Assembly (NCBI GenBank): GCA_003554535.1
Contig: PWGT01000019.1
Coordinates: forward strand, 1 to 57,388
Origin: Syntrophomonadaceae bacterium
Lineage (GTDB): Bacteria; Bacillota_D; Dethiobacteria; DTU022; PWGO01
Reading direction: 5' to 3'
DNA length: 57,388 nucleotides
Of the stretch, positions 44,302-53,935 are shown piece by piece. The notes beneath the pieces are model-generated. The model made no database searches and was not told where the DNA came from. It saw only the letters and a program-made list of their open reading frames with translations. A program made the translations under genes and the position numbers. The first letter of the stretch is position 1; each line of letters opens with the position of its first letter.

Positions 44302-45726
44302 TTATAAAATGTATTTACTTAAATCTCTATTTTGGACAATATCCTGTAATTTATGCATAACATATTCCGCATCAATTATAATTTCTTTTTCTTTTTGATC
44401 AGGAGCCTCAAATGAAATCTCATCTAAAAGCTTTTCCATGATAGTATGCAACCGCCTGGCTCCTATATTTTCCATCTCTTCATTCACCTCGTTAGCTATG
44501 CGGGAGATCTCTTCTATGGATTCTTCTTTAAAAACAACATTTAGCCCTTCTGTAGCAAGAAGAGCAGTATACTGTTTAATCAAAGCATTTTGAGGTTCAG
44601 TGAGAATGCGGACAAAATCTTCTTTGGATAAATTGTCTAATTCCACCCTGATGGGAAAACGACCCTGGAGCTCAGGAATTAAGTCTGAAGGTCGAGACAT
44701 ATTGAATGCTCCCGCAGCAATAAAGAGAATGTGGTCTGTTCTTACGGGTCCATACTTGGTAACCACGGTGGAACCTTCCACAATTGGTAATATATCTCTT
44801 TGCACGCCCTCTCTGGATACATCAGGACCACCGCTGCCCAATTCTTTAGCTGCAATCTTATCAACTTCATCCAGAAAAATAATCCCTAATTGCTCAGATC
44901 TCTCTATGGCTTCATTGGTTACTGCATCCATGTCGATCATCTTTTGAGCTTCCTCTGTTTTTATAATTTGCCGTGCTTCCTGAACAGGAACCTTCTTTGT
45001 TTTCTTCTTAGGAGGCACCAGGTTGCCAAAAATATCCTGCAAATTAATGCCCATCTCCTCCATGCCCTGCCCGGAAAAAACTTCAAACGTCTGGGGTTTA
45101 TGGTCCTCTACTTCAATTTCCACCAACTCCTCTTCCAGTTCTTCCCTTTTGAGCTTTTCTCTCACAATTTCCCGTTCCTGTTGAACCTTCTGGACTTTTT
45201 CTTGATAGCTCAGTTCCTCGTTATCCTCCTCCCCTTCACCTTCTTCTGCAGAAGAACTGCCGAACAAAAAGCTTAAAGGATTGGCACTCTTCTGCTTCTT
45301 CTTGGGAAGCGGAACCAGAATCTCCACCAGTCTCTCTTCTGCATTAACCGCTGCCTTATCTTCCACATCTTGCATTCGTTCATTCTGCACAATTCTGATT
45401 GAAGTCTCTACCAGATCCCGAATCATGGATTCCACATCCCGTCCCACATAACCTACTTCGGTAAATTTAGTAGCTTCCACTTTAACAAATGGAGCATTAA
45501 CCAACTTGGCTAACCGGCGGGCAATCTCAGTTTTTCCAACCCCGGTCGGCCCGATCATGATAATATTTTTAGGTGTAATCTCTTCTTGCATGGATTCAGC
45601 AAGCATTTTACGCCGATACCTATTACGCAGAGCAACAGCTACACATCTTTTAGCATCTTGTTGGCCTATGATGTACTGATCAAGCTCTTTTACTATTTCT
45701 CTAGGAGTCAACTCTTCTTTTACCAA
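44302..45726 (-). CDS. hslU: ATP-dependent protease ATPase subunit HslU (ClpY)
   Basis: 474 residues. Walker [15 protein letters not shown] (about 54-67), I-domain insertion (about 110-240, acidic), Walker [12 protein letters not shown], and sensor region [13 protein letters not shown]. Unfolds substrates for HslV. TTG start, GAGGAG 10 bases upstream. Confidence 0.97.
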   Translation of the reverse strand: MVKEELTPREIVKELDQYIIGQQDAKRCVAVALRNRYRRKMLAESMQEEITPKNIIMIGPTGVGKTEIARRLAKLVNAPFVKVEATKFTEVGYVGRDVESMIRDLVETSIRIVQNERMQDVEDKAAVNAEERLVEILVPLPKKKQKSANPLSFLFGSSSAEEGEGEEDNEELSYQEKVQKVQQEREIVREKLKREELEEELVEIEVEDHKPQTFEVFSGQGMEEMGINLQDIFGNLVPPKKKTKKVPVQEARQIIKTEEAQKMIDMDAVTNEAIERSEQLGIIFLDEVDKIAAKELGSGGPDVSREGVQRDILPIVEGSTVVTKYGPVRTDHILFIAAGAFNMSRPSDLIPELQGRFPIRVELDNLSKEDFVRILTEPQNALIKQYTALLATEGLNVVFKEESIEEISRIANEVNEEMENIGARRLHTIMEKLLDEISFEAPDQKEKEIIIDAEYVMHKLQDIVQNRDLSKYIL

Positions 45727-45730
45727 ATTC

Positions 45731-46261
45731 TCACAGCTCCTCTATGACGATTTCATCATTAGTATAAACACATATATCAGAAGCAATTCGCAATGCCTCA
45801 CCTGCCACCTCGGCAGGCGATAACTCTGTATGCCTTACAAGGGCTCGCGCTGCTGCAGTTGCATATGGGGCGCCTGACCCCACAGCCGCAATTTCATCAT
45901 CAGGTTCTATAACCTCCCCTGTTCCTGAAATAAGGATTAGATCTTCAGCGCTGGCCGTAACCAGCAGCGCATCCAACCTTCTCAAAACCTTATCAGTTCG
46001 CCATTCTTTTGCTAACTCCACAGCCGCTCTCTTTATGTTGCCCTTATAATTTTCTAAGTTTCTCTCAAACTTTTCAAAAAGAGTAAAGGCATCAGCAACA
46101 GAACCGGCAAAACCAGCTAATATCTTATCTTCATGGAGGCGTCTAACCTTGGAAGCATTCTTTTTTATAATAGTATTATTGCCAAAAGTAACCTGCCCAT
46201 CGCCAGCGATAGCAACTTTCCTATCTTTTTTTACTGCTACTATGGTTGTAGATCTGATCAA
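45731..46261 (-). CDS. hslV: ATP-dependent protease peptidase subunit HslV (ClpQ)
   Basis: 176 residues, N-terminal-nucleophile hydrolase. The start [10 protein letters not shown] suggests Thr5 as the mature N-terminal nucleophile after removal of four residues. [11 protein letters not shown] and [14 protein letters not shown] follow. TTG start with AAGGAG 10 bases upstream. Partners with HslU, encoded 4 bases downstream. Confidence 0.96.
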   Translation of the reverse strand: MIRSTTIVAVKKDRKVAIAGDGQVTFGNNTIIKKNASKVRRLHEDKILAGFAGSVADAFTLFEKFERNLENYKGNIKRAAVELAKEWRTDKVLRRLDALLVTASAEDLILISGTGEVIEPDDEIAAVGSGAPYATAAARALVRHTELSPAEVAGEALRIASDICVYTNDEIVIEEL

Positions 46262-46333
46262 TTTCTAAATTCTCCTTGTAATTTTTATCCACCAAACTAT
46301 TTTAACAGCTTAGCCAGTTTTTTATCTCCGCTA

Positions 46334-47251
46334 TTAAGCACGGGGATGAGAAGATGTATAAACTTCATGTAATTTTTCCCGTGTTATATGGGTGTACAAT
46401 TGGGTAGTAGAAATACTCACATGGCCCAAAAGTTCCTGAACTGTCCTTAAATCCGCCCCCCGTTCCAACATATGAGTGGCAAATGAATGCCGCAAAGTAT
46501 GGGGACTGATTCCTTCCTTGGTACTAGCTTTCTGAATATGCTTGTGAAAACAATAACGCACCCCTCTTTCACTCAATGGCATCCCAAAACGGTTTAAAAA
46601 CAAGATATTTTTTCCGTTTTCACTACCTTCCAAGTTCTTTTTCTCTCTCCTGGAAAACAATTCTTGTCGCGGACCATTCAAATATGTCTGCAGCCACTCA
46701 ATTGCCCTACTTCCTATAGGAACAATCCTTTCTTTAGAACCTTTGCCCTTCACTTTAACAAGTTTCTGGGCAAAATCCAGATCATTTACACTAGTATTAA
46801 CAATCTCGCCAACCCTGATACCACTGCTATATATTAATTCCAACAGTGCACGGTCCCTACAACCCAGAATAGTTTGAGTATCAGGCAATGAAAAAAGAGC
46901 TTCAACCTCATAATAATATAAAAACTGGGGAAGATTTCGTGGCAATCTTGGTGTGGAGACATTAGCCCATTTACCTTCTTCCAGCAACCCCCTCCTTTGC
47001 AAGTACTTAAAAAAAGCACGCACTGAGGATAATTTGCGGGCTATAGTTTTACGGTTATACTCCCTGTCCATTAAATGAGCAAGAAATTGCCTCAAGACCC
47101 ACTTGCTCTCTAACTGGTCTTTGTCACCGTAGTTTTCCCGCATAAACTCCAGCAATTGCTTGAGATCAGCTTCATAACTTTTGACCGTCATAGGTGAAAA
47201 GTTCTTTTCATCTTGCATATAATTTATGAATTCTTGTAAATAATTGTTCAC
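46334..47251 (-). CDS. xerC: Tyrosine recombinase XerC
   Basis: 305 residues from GTG (47249-47251), chosen because AGGGG is 8 bases upstream. Catalytic residues: Arg in SSGIRVGE, Lys in KGKGSKER, HxxR in HTLRHSFATHML, His in LGHVSIS and Tyr in TQLYTHI. Resolves chromosome dimers at dif, in Firmicutes often under the name CodV. Chromosomal context is the conserved trmFO-xerC-hslVU-codY, so it is not a phage integrase. Confidence 0.95.
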   Translation of the reverse strand: MNNYLQEFINYMQDEKNFSPMTVKSYEADLKQLLEFMRENYGDKDQLESKWVLRQFLAHLMDREYNRKTIARKLSSVRAFFKYLQRRGLLEEGKWANVSTPRLPRNLPQFLYYYEVEALFSLPDTQTILGCRDRALLELIYSSGIRVGEIVNTSVNDLDFAQKLVKVKGKGSKERIVPIGSRAIEWLQTYLNGPRQELFSRREKKNLEGSENGKNILFLNRFGMPLSERGVRYCFHKHIQKASTKEGISPHTLRHSFATHMLERGADLRTVQELLGHVSISTTQLYTHITREKLHEVYTSSHPRA

Positions 47252-47290
47252 TGATAAAGCCCCTGCCAAAGTTTAGCATATTAAGAATTG

Positions 47291-48607
47291 TTATGCAAGC
47301 AAACCTTGACAGACTTTTCGAAATTTTTCCAAAGAGTCCAAAGCGCGGTTAGCCAGGTAATCCCGGCGCTGTTTTTTGGGGATTCTTTCCTGGGGAGGGT
47401 TGATCATACCAAAAGTTATATTCATAGGTTGAAAATGTTTCTGATCAGCTGAAGTAATATACTGGCTTAAAGAACCAATGGCTGTTTCCGGAGGAAATTC
47501 AATAGGGTCTTTACCCTGAACCCTGGCAACTGCATTTAAGCCAGCAACCAGGCCAGAAGCTGTAGATTCCACATAGCCTTCCACACCGCTTAATTGGCCC
47601 GCCACAAAAACACCGGGCAAATCATGAAATTCATAGGTGGTTTTTAAAAGACGGGGCGCATTAAGAAAAGTATTGCGGTGCATCATCCCAAAGCGAGCGA
47701 ACTCAGCATTTTCCAAGCCAGGAATCATTCTAAAAACCCACTTTTGTTCAGGCCATTTAAGTTGAGTCTGAAAACCTACCATATTATACAAAGTAGCTGA
47801 AAGATTATCCTGGCGAAGTTGAACTACGGCGTAAGGCTGCTCACCGGTACGGGGATCCACTAATCCTACTGGTTTCATAGGGCCAAACAAAAGAGTATCA
47901 GGACCTCGCTCTGCCATAACTTCCACAGGCATACAACCTTCAAAAAACTTCTTTTCTTCTTCCAGGTGAGGAATATATTTTTCTGCACTTACCAGCGCTT
48001 CCCAAAAATCATAATACTCTTCCCTGGTCATGGGACAATTAATATAATCTGTGGCTTCCTGATCATATCTGGAAGCATGAAAAACACGATCGTAGTTGAG
48101 AGAATCTGCATTAACAATGGGAGCAGCTGCATCATAAAAATAGAGATATTCCTCCCCCACAACATCGAAGATTGAACGGGCTAAAGAATCAGAAGTTAAT
48201 GGGCCGGAAGCTATGATAAGAGGACGCTCTGGTGGAATCTTATCTATTTCTTGACGCACAACTTCAATAAAAGGATGCTGTTCAATTTTTTGAGTAATAC
48301 ACTGAGAAAAAGCTTCTCTATCCACGGCAAGAGCACCGCCAGCAGGAACTTCAGTATTTACCGCACATTCCATAATTAATGACCCCACACGCTTTAACTC
48401 CTCTTTTAAAAGCCCGGCCGCATTATGAATAGAACTAGCTCTAAGGGAATTACTACATACCAATTCGCCTAATTTTCCTGTAAAATGAGCCGGAGTCTGA
48501 ACTTGAGGCCTCATTTCATATATACGGACGCTTACTCCTCTTTCTGCCGCTTGCCAAGCAGCTTCTGAGCCAGCTAGCCCCCCACCAATTATAATAATGT
48601 CCGGCAT
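47291..48607 (-). CDS. trmFO: Methylenetetrahydrofolate-tRNA (uracil-5-)-methyltransferase TrmFO
   Basis: 438 residues. FAD site GGGLAGSEAAWQAAERG at the N-terminus, HFTGKLGELVCSNSLRASS and FVAGQLSGVEGYVESTASGL typical of TrmFO (Gid). Forms ribothymidine 54 in tRNA using folate. Confidence 0.97.
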   Translation of the reverse strand: MPDIIIIGGGLAGSEAAWQAAERGVSVRIYEMRPQVQTPAHFTGKLGELVCSNSLRASSIHNAAGLLKEELKRVGSLIMECAVNTEVPAGGALAVDREAFSQCITQKIEQHPFIEVVRQEIDKIPPERPLIIASGPLTSDSLARSIFDVVGEEYLYFYDAAAPIVNADSLNYDRVFHASRYDQEATDYINCPMTREEYYDFWEALVSAEKYIPHLEEEKKFFEGCMPVEVMAERGPDTLLFGPMKPVGLVDPRTGEQPYAVVQLRQDNLSATLYNMVGFQTQLKWPEQKWVFRMIPGLENAEFARFGMMHRNTFLNAPRLLKTTYEFHDLPGVFVAGQLSGVEGYVESTASGLVAGLNAVARVQGKDPIEFPPETAIGSLSQYITSADQKHFQPMNITFGMINPPQERIPKKQRRDYLANRALDSLEKFRKVCQGLLA

Positions 48608-48634
48608 TTATCTATCACATCTCCACTTATAATT

Positions 48635-50752
48635 TTATACTTTTTGAGTGGTTTTACTGGATGAATCCTGAGATTTTTGACCAGAATGGGAACTACAGTC
48701 AGGGTTAGCGCAAACTATTATATTCTTCTTCTTATTCTGCTCAACAAGGAAATACCCACAAACTGAACAATACTCTGGCAAAGGCTTCTTCCATAATGAA
48801 AACGTACAATCAGGATAGTTACTACATCCGTAAAACACTCGCCCTTTTTTGGTTCGTTTTTCTACCAGATCCCCATTGTCCTCTGGACATTTTACCCCTG
48901 TTTCGGCTTCAATATTCTGCGTATGCCTGCAATCCGGAAAACCAGGGCAGGCCAAAAACCTTCCATAACGACCAAAGCGGTAAACAAGGTTGAGTCCACA
49001 CTTAGGACAGGTTTCCTCACTATACTCAGGAGTAAGCTCCACCTCTTCCATTTCTTTTTCCGCTGCTTCCAAACGTTTTTTGAAAAACTCGTAAAATTCT
49101 CGAAGCACGCTTAGACTGTCAAGCTCCCCTTCCTCAATTAAATCCAACTGCTCCTCCATTTTAGCAGTAAACTCCACATCGATAATTTCGGGGAAATGCT
49201 CCTGCAGCAAATCAATGACCACTTTACCAAGTTCTGTAGGAACAAAAGCTTTATTTTCCATAATCACATACCCCCGGCTCCGGATAGTTTCAATAATGGG
49301 GGAATATGTGCTGGGCCTTCCAATACCTTTTTCTTCCAAAGTTTTCACCAGAGAAGCTTCATTGTAGCGAGGTGGCGGTTGGGTAAAATGCTGGTCTGGT
49401 GTTATTGATTTTAATTTTAACATTTCATCTTCAGCCAATTCCGGTAGATGCCGATCTTCTTCTTTTTCTTTATTTTTTTCTTTGCGGTAGATATACAAAA
49501 AGCCTGGGAAAACTGTTTGGCTACCTGTAGCTTTTAGTTGATAATCTCCTGCTTTTATATCAACCCGTACTTTGCGCAAAGTAGCTGAAGCAGTCTGGCT
49601 TGCCACAAAGCGGTTCCAAATAAGTTTATAGAGGCGGTGTTGATCTCTGCTTAAATATTCCTTGATTTGTTCAGGTTCCCTTGTGACATCAGTTGGACGA
49701 ATACTTTCATGGGCTTCCTGGGCTTTTTGATTTGATTTAAACTGATGGGGTTTAGCCGGAACATAATCTTCTCCTAAATTCTGTTTGATATATTCCCTGG
49801 TTTGTTCAGTGGCTTCTTGCGAAACTTTTACTGAATCAGTTCTGATATAAGTCACCAGTCCGGTCATACCCCGATCACCTATGTTTATCCCCTCGTAAAG
49901 CTGTTGTGCCAATTGCATTGTTTTACGAGTGGTAAAACCCATTTTTTGAGATGCTTCCTGCTGCAAACTACTGGTAGTAAAAGGTGGAGCAGGCTTTCGC
50001 TGTACCTGGCGCGAAGAAATTGAATCTACCTGAAAACTACTGCCCTCAAGATCATTAACTATTTCTTGGGCCTCTTTTTCATTGCTAATATTTATTTTGT
50101 TATTCCCGTATTTTTGAAGTTGGGCAGTAAATGGAGTTGAATTCTTCCCTGAGCCAGCCAGCACAGCATCAATGGTCCAATATTCTTCAGGTTCAAATGC
50201 CTCAATTTCCCCTTCCCGATAACAAATTAAATAAACAGCCACTGATTGCACCCTGCCAGCACTGAGTCCTTTCTTGACTTTTTTCCAAAGTAAAGGGCTA
50301 ATTTGGTAACCCACCAGGCGATCTAATATGCGGCGGGCTTGTTGGGCATCAACCCGGTTTTGTGCAATGTGGCGAGGATTTTGCAACGCTCCTTTAACGG
50401 CTTCTTTGGTTATTTCATGAAATTCTATCCGATTAGGCTCATCACCGTCTAATTTTAAGGCACGATTTAAGTGCCAACATATGGCCTCCCCTTCCCGATC
50501 AGGGTCAGTAGCCATTAGAACCTTGTCAGCTTTTTTGGTATAATTTTTTAGGTTTTTAAGTATTTCTCCTCTTCCTCGGATAGTGATGTAGTTGGGCTCG
50601 AAATTATTCTCTATATCAATACCCAACTTACTTTTGGGCAAATCGATAAGGTGCCCATTAGAAGCCTGAACCTGGTATTTAGGTCCAAGAAAACGCTTTA
50701 TTGTTTTGGCTTTAGTATTGGATTCGACTATAACAAGAATCTTTTGCTTCAA
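48635..50752 (-). CDS. topA: DNA topoisomerase I
   Basis: 705 residues, type IA. TOPRIM motif VIVESNTKAKTIKRFLG and DPDREGEAICWHL at the N-terminus; the catalytic Tyr is in GLVTYIRTDS (about 306). The C-terminus carries three four-Cys zinc ribbons (CPKCG...CPGFPDC, CPED...CSNYPDC, CSVCG...CANPDC). TTG start with GGGAGG 7 bases upstream. Confidence 0.98.
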   Translation of the reverse strand: MKQKILVIVESNTKAKTIKRFLGPKYQVQASNGHLIDLPKSKLGIDIENNFEPNYITIRGRGEILKNLKNYTKKADKVLMATDPDREGEAICWHLNRALKLDGDEPNRIEFHEITKEAVKGALQNPRHIAQNRVDAQQARRILDRLVGYQISPLLWKKVKKGLSAGRVQSVAVYLICYREGEIEAFEPEEYWTIDAVLAGSGKNSTPFTAQLQKYGNNKINISNEKEAQEIVNDLEGSSFQVDSISSRQVQRKPAPPFTTSSLQQEASQKMGFTTRKTMQLAQQLYEGINIGDRGMTGLVTYIRTDSVKVSQEATEQTREYIKQNLGEDYVPAKPHQFKSNQKAQEAHESIRPTDVTREPEQIKEYLSRDQHRLYKLIWNRFVASQTASATLRKVRVDIKAGDYQLKATGSQTVFPGFLYIYRKEKNKEKEEDRHLPELAEDEMLKLKSITPDQHFTQPPPRYNEASLVKTLEEKGIGRPSTYSPIIETIRSRGYVIMENKAFVPTELGKVVIDLLQEHFPEIIDVEFTAKMEEQLDLIEEGELDSLSVLREFYEFFKKRLEAAEKEMEEVELTPEYSEETCPKCGLNLVYRFGRYGRFLACPGFPDCRHTQNIEAETGVKCPEDNGDLVEKRTKKGRVFYGCSNYPDCTFSLWKKPLPEYCSVCGYFLVEQNKKKNIIVCANPDCSSHSGQKSQDSSSKTTQKV

Positions 50753-50845
50753 TAAAGTGCCTCCCTCAAATAAACTTTTTAATGCATAGGTTTAACTTTT
50801 CTTGATAATGTTTATTCATTAAATCGCCAGCTTAGCTATATTAAA

Positions 50846-51955
50846 CTAAATTCTTGTAAAATATTTGCCCGGCAACTGGGATATCATTTTTTTTAGTTCC
50901 AGGCTTAAAAGAACCCCGCTAAGTTCATTTACAGACATTCCACTAACATGGACAAGCTCATCTATATGCATGGGCTGAAAGGGCAATGCTTCAAGCAATT
51001 TTTCTTCCTCTTCGTCCAGTAGGCACATCTGGGTATTTTTAGCCTCAATATCACCTGACGTATTAAATGTATTATTCCCATAAAAAGCAACAGAGCCTTC
51101 CCAATCTTCCCAAATGTCCTCTGATGAATCAATCAGTTTTGCTCCTTGCTTGATCAACTTGTTGCAACCCCGGCTATAAGGGCTGTTAATATTTCCTGGA
51201 ACAGCATAAACTTCCCTACCCTGTTCCAGTGCAAAATCAGCAGTAATTAAAGCTCCGCTTCTTTCCATAGCCTCTACTACTAAAGTCCCCTGCGTTAATC
51301 CACTGATTATACGATTACGGCGGGGAAAATTGTGGGGAACTGGTTTGCTTCCCAAAGGGAACTCACTAATAACGGCACCATTTTTAACTATTTCCTGTTT
51401 CAAAGCATAGTTACGGGAAGGATAACAAAAATCTAAACCGCAACCAAGAACTGCAACTGTAAAACCATTACTTTCCAGCGCTCCCCAGTGAGCATAAGTA
51501 TCTATGCCCAGAGCCATACCGCTAACTATAGTAACTCCTTGAGCAGCCAATTCACGGGCAAGCCTGGTGGCTACCTCCTTGCCATAAACAGTAGCCTTAC
51601 GGCTCCCAACCATGGCAAGAGCCTTCTCTTGGCCAGGAAATTCTCCTTCTCCATAAAGAACAAGGGGAGGAGAATAAATTTCTTCGAGCATTTCCGGATA
51701 TGAAGGATCATCCACAGTAATTGCCCAAACACCACTCCCTTTTAGTTTCTCCCATTCCTTATCCACATTTATAGCTTTTCTTTCCGCAGTAAACTTTTCC
51801 GCTATTCCACTCCAGCCTTCTGCCTGCTTAAGCTCTGCAATGTCAGCATACCAGGCTTTTTCTATGTCAGGAATGTGTCGGAGCAGAGCTTTAACCCGGC
51901 GATACCCCAAAAAAGAAATCATGTTAAAAGCATTGTAGTATGCAATTTTTTCCAT
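50846..51955 (-). CDS. dprA: DNA processing protein DprA
   Basis: 369 residues. The Rossmann-like core has MVGSRKATVYGKEVATRLARELAAQG, SGMALGIDTYAH and FPRRNRIISGLTQGTLVVEA. An N-terminal helix-hairpin-like part and a C-terminal winged helix (LLEALPFQPMHIDELVHVSGM) flank it. Loads RecA on incoming DNA in competent bacteria. In the conserved position before topA. Confidence 0.96.
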   Translation of the reverse strand: MEKIAYYNAFNMISFLGYRRVKALLRHIPDIEKAWYADIAELKQAEGWSGIAEKFTAERKAINVDKEWEKLKGSGVWAITVDDPSYPEMLEEIYSPPLVLYGEGEFPGQEKALAMVGSRKATVYGKEVATRLARELAAQGVTIVSGMALGIDTYAHWGALESNGFTVAVLGCGLDFCYPSRNYALKQEIVKNGAVISEFPLGSKPVPHNFPRRNRIISGLTQGTLVVEAMERSGALITADFALEQGREVYAVPGNINSPYSRGCNKLIKQGAKLIDSSEDIWEDWEGSVAFYGNNTFNTSGDIEAKNTQMCLLDEEEEKLLEALPFQPMHIDELVHVSGMSVNELSGVLLSLELKKMISQLPGKYFTRI

Positions 51956-52007
51956 AGCCCTTTACACTAATCTATCAAAAATAGATCCTTTCTTTGGTCT
52001 CCAACCT

Positions 52008-53243
52008 TTAATATTCATTTTCATACTCCATATACCTGTTTTCCCAAGTGCGCAAACAAATTTTCTCGTGATAGAAATTAACCAGATAATTAGGCAACAC
52101 TGGAGTTTTACCATATCCATATGGACTATTAACTATAAAAGAAGGAATAGCCAAGCCGGAAGTATATCCCCTGAGTTTTTCCATTATTTCTATTCCTTCT
52201 TCAACCTTAGTCCGGAAGTGGGTTGTTCCCTTAACTGCCTTGGCATGGAAGATATAGTAAGGACGAACCATTATCTTCAATAACTCCTGGTTTAATTTAC
52301 GCATCACAAAGGAATCATTATTTACATCTTTTAATAAAACAGCCTGGTTCCCCAAAGCAATGCCCGAACGGGCCAGCTTTAAGCAAGCTTTCCCAGAATC
52401 AGGAGTTACCTCCAGCGGGTGATTAAACTGAGTATTTACATACAGGGGTAAGTGCTTGCTTAACATATTACACAGTTCATCATCAATGCGATAAGGCAAT
52501 GTCACCGGAACCCGTGATCCCAGTCTCTTAATTTCTACATGAGGCATTTCGTCTAATTCTGTCAATAGCCAGTCCAATGTATCATTCTCAAGCATGAAAG
52601 CGTCGCCGCCAGTTAAAAGCACATCACGAATTTCTTCATTGTTGCGTATATAATCCAGTGCTGCTTCCAGGTCTTCTTGAGGAGCATTGGTATCTGTTTC
52701 ACCTATATTACGCCTTCTCTGGCAATGACGGCAATACATGGCACACTTATTGGTAATGTTTATAATTAAGCGATCCGGATAACGACGTGTAATAGCCGGT
52801 GCTGGTGAAGTATACTCTTCGCCCATGGGATCTAGTATTCCTGTGTTATCATGATATTCTGCAGCAGTGGGAATAGATTGCCGGCGTACTGGATCTTGTA
52901 AGTTTTCCCAATCAATAAGGCTTAAATAATAAGGCGAAACCGCCCATCTATACTGGGAACCAGTCAGGTCAATTTCGTCACTTTCTTCTTTCGATAAAGG
53001 CAATATTTTTGATAACTGGTCTGATTCGCTAAAGCGATTAGCTAACTGCCATTCCCAATCGTACCACTGATCTTCAGAAATATTTAATTCGGAGCGGATT
53101 TTTTCTTGATTAGATTTTATGCGCTCCCAATCTTTATAACCAGAAGGAATGTCTGGCAAGCTTTCCCGATAATCGCGGATACTTTCTTTAAGCTCTGCGG
53201 CCCTCTCCTGCGATTTTTGCCTTTTTTCCTTTTCCTCACTCAT
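52008..53243 (-). CDS. eam: Glutamate 2,3-aminomutase (KamA family radical SAM)
   Basis: 411 residues from ATG (53241-53243), GGGAGG 6 bases upstream. Radical SAM Cys motif CAMYCRHC (about 163); PLP-linked Lys expected in the GYGKTPV stretch. Lysine 2,3-aminomutase uses Asp293 and Asp330 to hold the lysine side chain; here these positions are Lys335 and Asn372 (FHAKAVKG and FIVNSPYG), 37 residues apart. The same Lys/Asn pair was described for glutamate 2,3-aminomutase (Lys332/Asn369). So L-glutamate to beta-glutamate, a compatible solute, is the likely reaction. Alone behind its own promoter. Confidence 0.88.
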   Translation of the reverse strand: MSEEKEKRQKSQERAAELKESIRDYRESLPDIPSGYKDWERIKSNQEKIRSELNISEDQWYDWEWQLANRFSESDQLSKILPLSKEESDEIDLTGSQYRWAVSPYYLSLIDWENLQDPVRRQSIPTAAEYHDNTGILDPMGEEYTSPAPAITRRYPDRLIINITNKCAMYCRHCQRRRNIGETDTNAPQEDLEAALDYIRNNEEIRDVLLTGGDAFMLENDTLDWLLTELDEMPHVEIKRLGSRVPVTLPYRIDDELCNMLSKHLPLYVNTQFNHPLEVTPDSGKACLKLARSGIALGNQAVLLKDVNNDSFVMRKLNQELLKIMVRPYYIFHAKAVKGTTHFRTKVEEGIEIMEKLRGYTSGLAIPSFIVNSPYGYGKTPVLPNYLVNFYHEKICLRTWENRYMEYENEY

Positions 53244-53315
53244 TTTCATACCTCCCATGATCAAACCTTGATTGTTTCCTAAATAAAATTACTTGATTAA
53301 AGAAATGTTACACCC

Positions 53316-53353
53316 TTGGCATATATCTCTACTAAGGGTGAGATAGATGCCAA
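53316..53353 (-). promoter_or_regulatory. Hairpin at the transcription start of eam
   Basis: TTGGCAT (53316-53322) pairs with ATGCCAA (53347-53353), and ATCTC (53325-53329) with GAGAT (53340-53344), separated by a 2x2 internal loop. It begins 1 base after the -10 of the predicted promoter, so the expected +1 falls in the first stem arm. It may be a repressor operator or a 5' mRNA stem. Confidence 0.55.
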
Positions 53354-53354
53354 G

Positions 53355-53383
53355 AGTATAACATAAGCGAACAGGCATTTCAA
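53355..53383 (-). promoter_or_regulatory. Predicted sigma-A promoter of eam
   Basis: On the minus strand, TTGAAA (53378-53383), 17-base spacer, TATACT (53355-53360). Leader about 105 bases. It lies between panD and eam, so eam is not dependent on the pan operon. Confidence 0.7.
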
Positions 53384-53489
53384 AACTATTAAAAGATGTA
53401 CCAAAGCATACGTAGCTGTATAATAAATTTATGCTAAAATAGCCCTTTCTAATAATTAATAGCTACAATTATAAAAACATTACGTAAAA

Positions 53490-53513
53490 ATTAAGATAAA
53501 ATAATTCCTTAAT
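53490..53513 (-). terminator. Weak terminator after panD
   Basis: ATTAAG (53490-53495) and CTTAAT (53508-53513) form a 6-bp stem with a 12-base loop; on the minus strand it runs into TTTTTACG. About 40 bases after panD. Weak because of low GC. Confidence 0.4.
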
Positions 53514-53551
53514 GTATGTAATATGCCGGTTTTATTTAAAATTAAAATTCA

Positions 53552-53932
53552 TTAAAATTCGCTGAAAGCAGTTTCTTCTTTAATTTCCTGAACCTGGTTG
53601 TACTCATCAACAAATACTACCTGAGGTTTAAAAGAGCGCAACTCTTCTCCTTGGATAGCAGCATAACTGATGATTATCACTTGATCTCCAGGCTGTACCA
53701 GACGGGCAGCAGCCCCATTAAGGCAAACATCCCCTTGGCCGTGAGGGCCGCTAATAACATAAGTTTCCAGTCTTGCACCGTTATTGTTATTAACCACTTG
53801 CACTTTTTCATACGGCAAAATATCAGCCGCGCGCATGAGAGCAGAATCAATGGTGATACTGCCTACATAATTTAGATTAGCATTTGTCACAGTAGCCTGG
53901 TGAATCTTTGATTTACACATAAAACGTATCAA
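53552..53932 (-). CDS. panD: Aspartate 1-decarboxylase precursor
   Basis: 126 residues. Self-cleavage occurs before Ser in YVGSITID (Gly25-Ser26) to form the pyruvoyl cofactor; [20 protein letters not shown] is conserved. Makes beta-alanine for pantothenate. TTG start with GGAGG 8 bases upstream, inside the panC end. Confidence 0.97.
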   Translation of the reverse strand: MIRFMCKSKIHQATVTNANLNYVGSITIDSALMRAADILPYEKVQVVNNNNGARLETYVISGPHGQGDVCLNGAAARLVQPGDQVIIISYAAIQGEELRSFKPQVVFVDEYNQVQEIKEETAFSEF

Positions 53933-53935
53933 GGG

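Noticed and set aside
46334..47251. Phage or plasmid integrase
   Set aside because: The tyrosine recombinase sits in the conserved trmFO-xerC-hslVU-codY order, so it is the chromosomal XerC.
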